Part shown: positions 7,117-11,198 of the stretch, piece by piece
Position numbering within the stretch: the stretch's first letter is position 1
Layout of the letters: every line of letters begins with the position of its first letter
Source of the DNA: Gammaproteobacteria bacterium
GTDB lineage: Bacteria > Pseudomonadota > Gammaproteobacteria > UBA6429 > Thiohalophilaceae
DNA: 11,198 nucleotides
Assembly (NCBI GenBank): GCA_003233255.1
Contig: QILH01000131.1
Coordinates: 1-11,198 of the forward strand
Direction: 5' to 3'
Position numbers and translations under genes: made by a program
The notes under the pieces: generated by a model
What the model saw: the letters and a program-made list of their open reading frames with translations, nothing else
Databases searched by the model: none
Told to the model about the DNA's origin: nothing

Positions 7117-7462
7117 GTCGATTTTTACCTTAATTAGCGTTTATGTCTGTAGCATAACGTGAAATGGCTTCGAATGGTTACCTGGATACAACGGTGCTAC
7201 ATTCAATAATATTAAAAAGATAAAGTTTTAATTTATGGGTGCTTATCGACATCCGTGTTGGTTTCATCTTCTTTATTGCCAGCCAGTGTGGGTTTATGCA
7301 TATCATATTCAATATAGGCGGCCAGAACGGGTTATCAACTGAGTTATTTATCCCTGCTATTTCTCAAAATGTTCTCCCATCATGTCAACCGATTCAGGCA
7401 TGTCACGTTATTCCCCTTATGGCCCAATAGTGCCATCCGATTTCAATTTAGGAGGATTTATC
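7117..7462. other. Intergenic region between greB and the lipoprotein gene
   Basis: This 346-base stretch has divergent genes on either side, so it should contain the promoters of both. It is A+T-rich around 7200-7235. The only plus-strand promoter-like pair I can offer is TTGCCA at 7276-7281 and TATCAT at 7301-7306, separated by 19 bases, which is longer than ideal. For greB, TATGCT (minus strand, 7155-7150) could be a -10 but lacks a good -35. I see no riboswitch and no believable small gene, although short open frames exist. Confidence 0.4.
7451..7455 (+). promoter_or_regulatory. Strong ribosome binding site that sets a GTG start
   Basis: GGAGG (part of AGGAGG) lies seven bases before the GTG at 7463. 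An in-frame ATG 81 bases further upstream has no such site and would place a non-hydrophobic extension in front of the lipoprotein signal peptide, so the GTG is preferred. Confidence 0.9.
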
Positions 7463-8938
7463 GTGCAAAAATCAATAATTAACAGGCTGCGTGAATACCT
7501 GGCCCTGTTTACTTTTTTAGTAGTGGGCGGTTTTGCCCTGAGTGCCTGTGGTGGTGGCGGTAGTAGTGGTGCCGCTCAGGGTGATAACGGTGATGTGTTG
7601 ATCACTCTAACCGATGCGGAAGGTGATTTCGTCAGTTATACGGTGGATGTGTTGTCGATCAAACTGGAACGGCAGGATGGTACTCAGGTTGAGACCTTGC
7701 CAATGAATACGCGGGTTGATTTTGCACAATATACCGAGATGACCGAATTTTTAACCGCGGCATCGGTACCTCGTGGAATCTATGTAAAAGGCAGTATCGT
7801 GCTGGATTATAGCAATGCCGATATCTGGGTCGAGGATGCAGCGGGCGAAGCGGTGCAGGTTACCGAGTTTCTGGATGCAGACGGTGTACCGGTGACCGAA
7901 CTGGAAGTGCGTATTACTCTGGACGGTCTTAACCAGTTACCGATAGCACCGGGTATCCCCAAAAATCTGATGCTCGATTTTGATCTAAAGCGATCGCATG
8001 TGGTGACCGTTGCCGATCCGGTTAGTATTACGATCACGCCGTTATTTGTTGTCGAAGTTGATCGGCAAAGTTCCAGAATCCATCGGATTCGCGGGTCGTT
8101 AAAACAGGTTAATGTGACTGAAAATGCCTTTGAGGTATACATTCGTCCATTTTACCATCGCCTTCGAATCGGTCCGCGCGTGTTTGGTTCCTTACGAGTT
8201 CGAACCAATGACGAAACGATTTATGAAATTGATGGAATCATCTACAGCGGCCAGGATGGTTTAAGAGCGCTGGATATCATGCCAGAATTTACCGCGGTTA
8301 TTGCGCATGGGAATCTAAAATTCAATCCACTTCGATTTGAAGCAACCGATGTCTATGCCGGTAACAGTGTGCCCGGTGGTGATATGGATGTGGTCAAAGG
8401 AACGGTCACCAGCCGCAGTGTGGATGACAAGGTTACCGTAAAGGGTGTGACCCTGTTTAGAGCCGATGGCGTGATCGTATTTAACGATACCGTCACCGTG
8501 CAACTGGATGCCAGCACCACGGTGAGCAAGCAACTTAACATGGGTATGTTTAATAAAGACGACATTTCCGTTGGTCAACGTATCACGGTTTTCGGCATGA
8601 TCACCAATGATCAGGTATCCGATTTACAAATGACTGCGGCTAATGGCTACGCACGTATGCGGGTTTCATCGGTAAGAGGGCAAGTTGGTGTGTTGCCAAC
8701 TCAAACTAATGACCTGGAAGTGAATGCAAGCAGCATCAATGGTCGCAGTATCGGTATCTATGACTTTAGCGGGACTGGTGTGGCGGGTGAAGATGCCGAT
8801 CCTTCCAGTTATGAAATCGATACGGGAACCTTATCCCTCGACAATATCCTGCTAGATGATGTGGTAACGGTGCGCGGTTTTCCAACCCCATTTGGTACTG
8901 CGCCTGCTGACTTTACCGCAGAATCTATTATTGAGTAG
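7463..8938 (+). CDS. Outer-membrane-type lipoprotein with DUF4382-like domain and beta-rich repeats
   Basis: Counted from the GTG start, the 491-residue product has a lipoprotein signal peptide (hydrophobic stretch about 13-25) and a lipobox L-S-A-C with the lipidated cysteine at 29. Glycines follow, so there is no inner-membrane retention aspartate, which favours the outer membrane. Residues of about 43-200 start with V-L-I-T-L-T-D-A-E-G-D and resemble DUF4382 domains. The rest, about 207-491, contains roughly three beta-rich segments with G-x-V/L and D-x-V-T-V-x-G features similar to DUF5666-type repeats; one begins at VKGTVTSRSVDDKVTVKG near 311. Function is unknown for these families; a structural or binding role at the cell surface is a guess. 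It is monocistronic by position: divergent from greB and closed by the terminator at 8994-9026. Confidence 0.85.
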   Translation: MQKSIINRLREYLALFTFLVVGGFALSACGGGGSSGAAQGDNGDVLITLTDAEGDFVSYTVDVLSIKLERQDGTQVETLPMNTRVDFAQYTEMTEFLTAASVPRGIYVKGSIVLDYSNADIWVEDAAGEAVQVTEFLDADGVPVTELEVRITLDGLNQLPIAPGIPKNLMLDFDLKRSHVVTVADPVSITITPLFVVEVDRQSSRIHRIRGSLKQVNVTENAFEVYIRPFYHRLRIGPRVFGSLRVRTNDETIYEIDGIIYSGQDGLRALDIMPEFTAVIAHGNLKFNPLRFEATDVYAGNSVPGGDMDVVKGTVTSRSVDDKVTVKGVTLFRADGVIVFNDTVTVQLDASTTVSKQLNMGMFNKDDISVGQRITVFGMITNDQVSDLQMTAANGYARMRVSSVRGQVGVLPTQTNDLEVNASSINGRSIGIYDFSGTGVAGEDADPSSYEIDTGTLSLDNILLDDVVTVRGFPTPFGTAPADFTAESIIE

Positions 8939-8951
8939 GTATACTCCCCCC

Positions 8952-8985
8952 GGTGATAGCTGTTCAGAGATGAGCAGGGATCACC
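8952..8985 (+). other. Extended hairpin in the lipoprotein gene's 3' UTR
   Basis: GGTGAT (8952-8957) pairs with ATCACC (8980-8985). After a 2x2 internal loop, CTGTTC pairs with GAGCAG (one G-U pair), leaving a six-base loop AGAGAT. It lies between the stop codon and the terminator and has no U-tract, so it is not itself a terminator. It might protect the mRNA 3' end. Confidence 0.6.
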
Positions 8986-8993
8986 ATACCTTG

Positions 8994-9026
8994 AACCGCT
9001 TACATGAAAGTGTAAGCGGTTTTTTT
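8994..9026 (+). terminator. Rho-independent terminator after the lipoprotein gene
   Basis: A perfect 11-base stem, AACCGCTTACA (8994-9004) with TGTAAGCGGTT (9011-9021), encloses a six-base loop and runs directly into a T-run to 9026. It stands 55 bases after the stop codon. The A-run needed on the opposite strand is weak, so it mainly serves plus-strand transcription. Confidence 0.93.
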
Positions 9027-9112
9027 ATTTGATCTGAACTCGGTTTAAGAAAACAATCGGGGAGGTTTATTTATCTAATATTTATACAGTCACCTTGTTC
9101 AGCAATGTTTAA

Positions 9113-9204
9113 TGCTGTCATCCTGAGCTGAGCGAAGGATCTTTCCTGAACGTGGTACACTTCTGTATCGCACAAGATCCTTCACTCCGTTCAGGATGAC
9201 AGCA
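9113..9204. repeat. Long inverted-repeat element (about 92 bases, REP/MITE-like)
   Basis: The left arm 9114-9143 and right arm 9174-9203 are 30 bases each and inverted complements except at three positions; the flanking T (9113) and A (9204) extend the pairing by one. The spacer is 30 bases. The arms contain TGTCATCCTGAG and GGATCTT, a palindrome type I recall as dispersed between genes in many unrelated bacterial genomes. It lies in the gap between convergent genes, after the terminator, and encodes nothing. Transcribed from either strand it would fold into a long stable hairpin. Confidence 0.85.
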
Positions 9205-9270
9205 GCTGGGGCGTTCAGGATTTTTGGGTAGTGCATTTTTAATCCCGAGTTCAGGTTATTTAGTCATCGA

Positions 9271-9534
9271 TTATTCCGTACCCGAAAACCAGTAGCGCTT
9301 CATCAAAGTTAGAAAATCCCTGGAGACAGGAAATCCAGATTCAGACCCAATGACCGAGTCGATACCACAGGCAGGGCAGAGGGCGGTGTTGTCGTCATCA
9401 CACCAGTCGGTTATATTTTTATACTCGAAAATAGCAAGACAGAAAAAACATCCGCATTGTTGGCCCTTGCTCAATTCATCACGATGTCGACTTGAGTGTT
9501 TGTGTGCTTTTAGTATATCGGGCTTGTTTTTCAT
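9271..9534 (-). CDS. Small zinc-ribbon protein of unknown function
   Basis: This 87-residue protein has six cysteines in a metal-binding pattern: C27, C29 and C32 in CGCFFC, C45, and C53 and C56 in CPAC, followed by G-I-D-S-V-I-G. The pattern resembles small bacterial proteins usually annotated only as cytoplasmic proteins. It ends with Y-W-F-S-G-T-E after a short helix. It starts 22 bases after the stop of the GFA-family gene on the same strand, with no clear Shine-Dalgarno of its own, so translation may be coupled. Zinc binding is inferred from the cysteine spacing. No reaction can be assigned. Confidence 0.8.
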   Translation of the reverse strand: MKNKPDILKAHKHSSRHRDELSKGQQCGCFFCLAIFEYKNITDWCDDDNTALCPACGIDSVIGSESGFPVSRDFLTLMKRYWFSGTE

Positions 9535-9556
9535 TTATACATTCGTTTGGCGAATA

Positions 9557-9970
9557 CTATTCGTCCTGGTTCAGCGGTGTCAGTTTATGTTTGTTTGCTT
9601 CCCAGTTTTTACCATCAAAGTGGTTAACGGTGATTAATTTAAACGTACCCTCATCCAGGCAATGAACATTGACACTGATGCCATCGGGATGAGAACGGGG
9701 AACATAAAATGATTTGATGCCGCAGGCCGTACAGAAAAAATGTTGGGCCTCATGGGTATCGAATGTATATTTCTGCAGATTATCCTCACCAGACAACAAC
9801 CTGAATCTGGATTTATGCACTATCAAGTGTAAGTATCCTGATTTTGTACATATCGAGCAGTTGCAGTCTGTCACACTAAAATCTCCAGGCGCATCGACTT
9901 CATATCGCACTTTGCCGCAATGACAGCCACCTTTGTGTAGCACATATTGTTCCATTTTCTGTTCCTTCAT
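9557..9970 (-). CDS. GFA-family (CENP-V/GFA) zinc protein
   Basis: The 137-residue protein belongs to the family named after glutathione-dependent formaldehyde-activating enzyme. The zinc-binding cysteines are in order: C16 and C18 in GGCHCG, C36, C38 and C41 in CNCSIC, and C80 and C83 in FCTACGIKSFY. The fold is a compact beta-rich zinc protein of the expected size. Most members have no proven reaction, so formaldehyde-glutathione condensation should not be assumed. Two starts are possible: the ATG at 9970 (AAGG at a seven-base spacing) and an in-frame ATG at 9955 (AAGGA at a similar spacing); the conserved region begins after both. It lies between the cupin gene (23-base gap) and the small zinc-ribbon gene (22-base gap). 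Confidence 0.9.
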   Translation of the reverse strand: MKEQKMEQYVLHKGGCHCGKVRYEVDAPGDFSVTDCNCSICTKSGYLHLIVHKSRFRLLSGEDNLQKYTFDTHEAQHFFCTACGIKSFYVPRSHPDGISVNVHCLDEGTFKLITVNHFDGKNWEANKHKLTPLNQDE

Positions 9971-9993
9971 AAGCTTGCCTTATGTTGGGATCA

Positions 9994-10308
9994 TTATTTA
10001 CCAAGTATAAACCAAAATTCGATTTCGTCGGTTTCCTGTTCAAATTTGGCGGCATGTTTTTTACCAGCAGGCACATAATACCAGTCACCGACCCCGAATC
10101 GAGTGACTTCACCCTGCATTGTCAGAATTAATTCACCTCGAGTAATGACGCCATGGTTATCGGTTTCATGCGTATGTTCTGGAATGACCGTGCCCGCCGG
10201 ATAGGATGCAAATAGGATGTTAGCCTCTTTGGCCTCAAGTTTATAGGCATCAAAACGTCCATCGTAAATCGGTAGTGTTCTAATCTTATCAGGATACTGT
10301 CCGGCCAT
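9994..10308 (-). CDS. Small single-domain cupin protein
   Basis: From the ATG at 10308 the product has 104 residues. It shows both cupin motifs: P-A-G-T-V-I-P-E-H-T-H at about 38-47 with metal-ligand candidates H45 and H47, and G-D-W-Y-Y-V-P-A-G-K-K-H at about 74-85 with H85. H52 stands where many cupins have a glutamate ligand, so a three- or four-histidine metal site is likely. The ATG is chosen because AGGAG lies about ten bases upstream; an in-frame GTG at 10332 would overlap that site. Such small cupins bind a metal and may isomerise, oxygenate or sense small molecules; nothing here tells which. It is first in a tight minus-strand trio with the GFA and zinc-ribbon genes. Confidence 0.88.
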   Translation of the reverse strand: MAGQYPDKIRTLPIYDGRFDAYKLEAKEANILFASYPAGTVIPEHTHETDNHGVITRGELILTMQGEVTRFGVGDWYYVPAGKKHAAKFEQETDEIEFWFILGK

Positions 10309-10354
10309 GTCTGTTTCTCTCCTATGTTCCACTAAACTTGGATTATTCCGAACA

Positions 10355-10370
10355 GTTCAATATGATGAAC
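10355..10370. promoter_or_regulatory. Candidate operator dyad upstream of the cupin gene
   Basis: GTTCAATATGATGAAC is an imperfect palindrome with five-base perfect arms (GTTCA/TGAAC), about 47 bases upstream of the chosen cupin start. Its size and A+T-rich centre fit a dimeric regulator site. No matching -35/-10 pair is clear, and chance is possible. Confidence 0.25.
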
Positions 10371-10462
10371 TAGCCATAATTTGAAAAGCTCTATTTGTTA
10401 CGCTTTTATTCCCGGTGGCGTATAAATATGGCTTTTCAGGATTTGACCTGGTTACGCCTTTG

Positions 10463-11198
10463 TCAGGAAACCGATACATGGTAGCCATCGATGGTTTCAG
10501 GCCCGTTACCGGGTTGTAGATTAAACACGATACTATTGTTATTGATTTTTATATATCCCTTGATCTCTTCTATTTTTGTTTCTTCGGCCTTTGAGTCAAT
10601 TTGCGCAAGGAGTTTTTGCAGCGCAAGGCCGATTTCAGTCTGTTTTTCTGGATCCAGACCAAGCATTCTCCAACTATCAATGGCATGCTTTTCTCCAGCT
10701 CGACCCAGGGTAAAAAAATGTTCAACAAGAATATCATACAGTTTGCTATGGCCATTTTTTTGCTTTAGAAAAGACATTGTTTCACTATTGGTTTTTTCAA
10801 TATTAGACGGCAATAATTGCCGAAGTTGTTCTGGCAAAAAGGTCGTTAATGGTTCCCCATTAACGCAGCCATTAATAATATCTTCTTTGACCATTTGTTC
10901 ATAATCCGGGCCTGGGCTGGATTTTGTTCGCTTTGATAATTGAATGAGAGCCATTGCTTCGCTTCGGTGTCCACTTACACCAAATCCAGACAGGAAATGA
11001 TCCAATATATCGTGAACAAAAACCGAGGTATTAATTTTTTGACCAGTCTCGCGAGTACTCGCTATGATAACGGGATCATCAATGGTGGCATCGAGCTTCC
11101 ATCCTCTTGCACCAAATCCATCATCCCATAATTTTTTGTAGGTAACAGCAAGGCATATCCCATCGGGATCTATTTTCAGAAACGCTTCCGGATAGTAT
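10463..11198 (-). CDS. Unrecognised protein (partial, 5' end outside window)
   Basis: The frame is open from the right edge to the stop at 10463, giving 244 codons of a longer gene. A TTG at 11005 could look like a start, but translation upstream continues without a stop through 64 more codons with ordinary residue use, for example F-L-K-I-D-P-D-G and D-D-G-F-G-A-R-G-W-K-L-D. The segment F-V-H-D-I-L-D-H-F-L-S-G-F-G-V-S-G-H-R has three histidines and two aspartates and could bind a metal. The last 60 residues are helical and charged, then a beta-rich end. I do not recognise the family. It is the upstream neighbour of the cupin trio on the same strand, separated by 154 bases, so shared transcription is uncertain. 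Confidence 0.75.
   Translation of the reverse strand, partial: YYPEAFLKIDPDGICLAVTYKKLWDDGFGARGWKLDATIDDPVIIASTRETGQKINTSVFVHDILDHFLSGFGVSGHRSEAMALIQLSKRTKSSPGPDYEQMVKEDIINGCVNGEPLTTFLPEQLRQLLPSNIEKTNSETMSFLKQKNGHSKLYDILVEHFFTLGRAGEKHAIDSWRMLGLDPEKQTEIGLALQKLLAQIDSKAEETKIEEIKGYIKINNNSIVFNLQPGNGPETIDGYHVSVS

Noticed and set aside
6673..7137. Open frame of 154 codons antisense to greB
   Set aside because: It is the mirror of a well-conserved greB gene, has no ribosome binding site and no recognisable domain.
7239..7430. Possible 63-codon gene on the plus strand before the lipoprotein gene
   Set aside because: No ribosome binding site, low-information product, and it lies in the likely promoter and leader of the lipoprotein gene.
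7382..7462. ATG at 7382 as start of the lipoprotein gene
   Set aside because: It would put 27 residues before the signal peptide and lacks a Shine-Dalgarno, whereas the GTG at 7463 has AGGAGG at ideal spacing.
9551..9563. Dyad CGAATA-C-TATTCG at the stop of the GFA gene
   Set aside because: Loop too short to form a hairpin and no U-tract; probably incidental.
10417..10458. GGCGTA/TACGCC structure downstream of the right-edge gene as a terminator
   Set aside because: Short arms, a large loop and no U-tract on the minus strand.
10463..11005. Gene starting at TTG 11005
   Set aside because: The same frame stays open to the window edge, so this is the 3' part of a longer gene.

Overview
The window looks like a chromosomal segment of a gammaproteobacterium that makes c-type cytochromes. 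The support is a typical GreB, an EptA-type lipid A phosphoethanolamine transferase (so an outer membrane with LPS), an outer-membrane-type lipoprotein, and two separate genes with CxxCH haem-attachment motifs. Genus cannot be told from this sequence. Base composition is uneven: the left-edge cytochrome gene is fairly G+C-rich, while about 1600-4100 (orphan atpC plus eptA) is visibly A+T-rich.

Layout. (1) 1-1522, minus: 5' part of a large secreted protein with an N-terminal CxxCH domain, two PKD domains and at least three near-identical monohaem cytochrome c units joined by proline tethers; it runs off the left edge. (2) 1897-3995, plus: an F1Fo ATP synthase epsilon-like gene standing alone, then a full-length EptA-family phosphoethanolamine transferase. 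(3) 4110-6415, minus: a soluble Ser/Thr protein kinase with a duplicated C-terminal helical module, followed 23 bases later by a membrane sensor with a periplasmic haem-binding (Tll0287-like/DUF3365) domain and a HAMP domain but no output domain. (4) 6619-7116, minus: greB. (5) 7463-8938, plus: a lipoprotein with a DUF4382-like domain and beta-rich repeats, starting at a GTG with a strong ribosome binding site and ending in a clear terminator. (6) 9113-9204: a long inverted-repeat element. (7) 9271-10308, minus: a compact trio of cupin, GFA-family protein and small zinc-ribbon protein. (8) 10463-11198, minus: 3' part of an unrecognised gene that stays open to the right edge.

The most promising possible new system is the kinase and haem-sensor pair. 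The sensor has an input (haem) and a transmitter (HAMP) but no enzyme, and the kinase has an enzyme but no membrane anchor, so together they could form a split redox- or gas-responsive phosphorylation switch. This is inference from gene order and domains. Other points worth attention are the orphan ATP synthase epsilon subunit next to eptA, and the tandem amplification of cytochrome c units behind PKD domains, which suggests an extended surface or periplasmic electron carrier.
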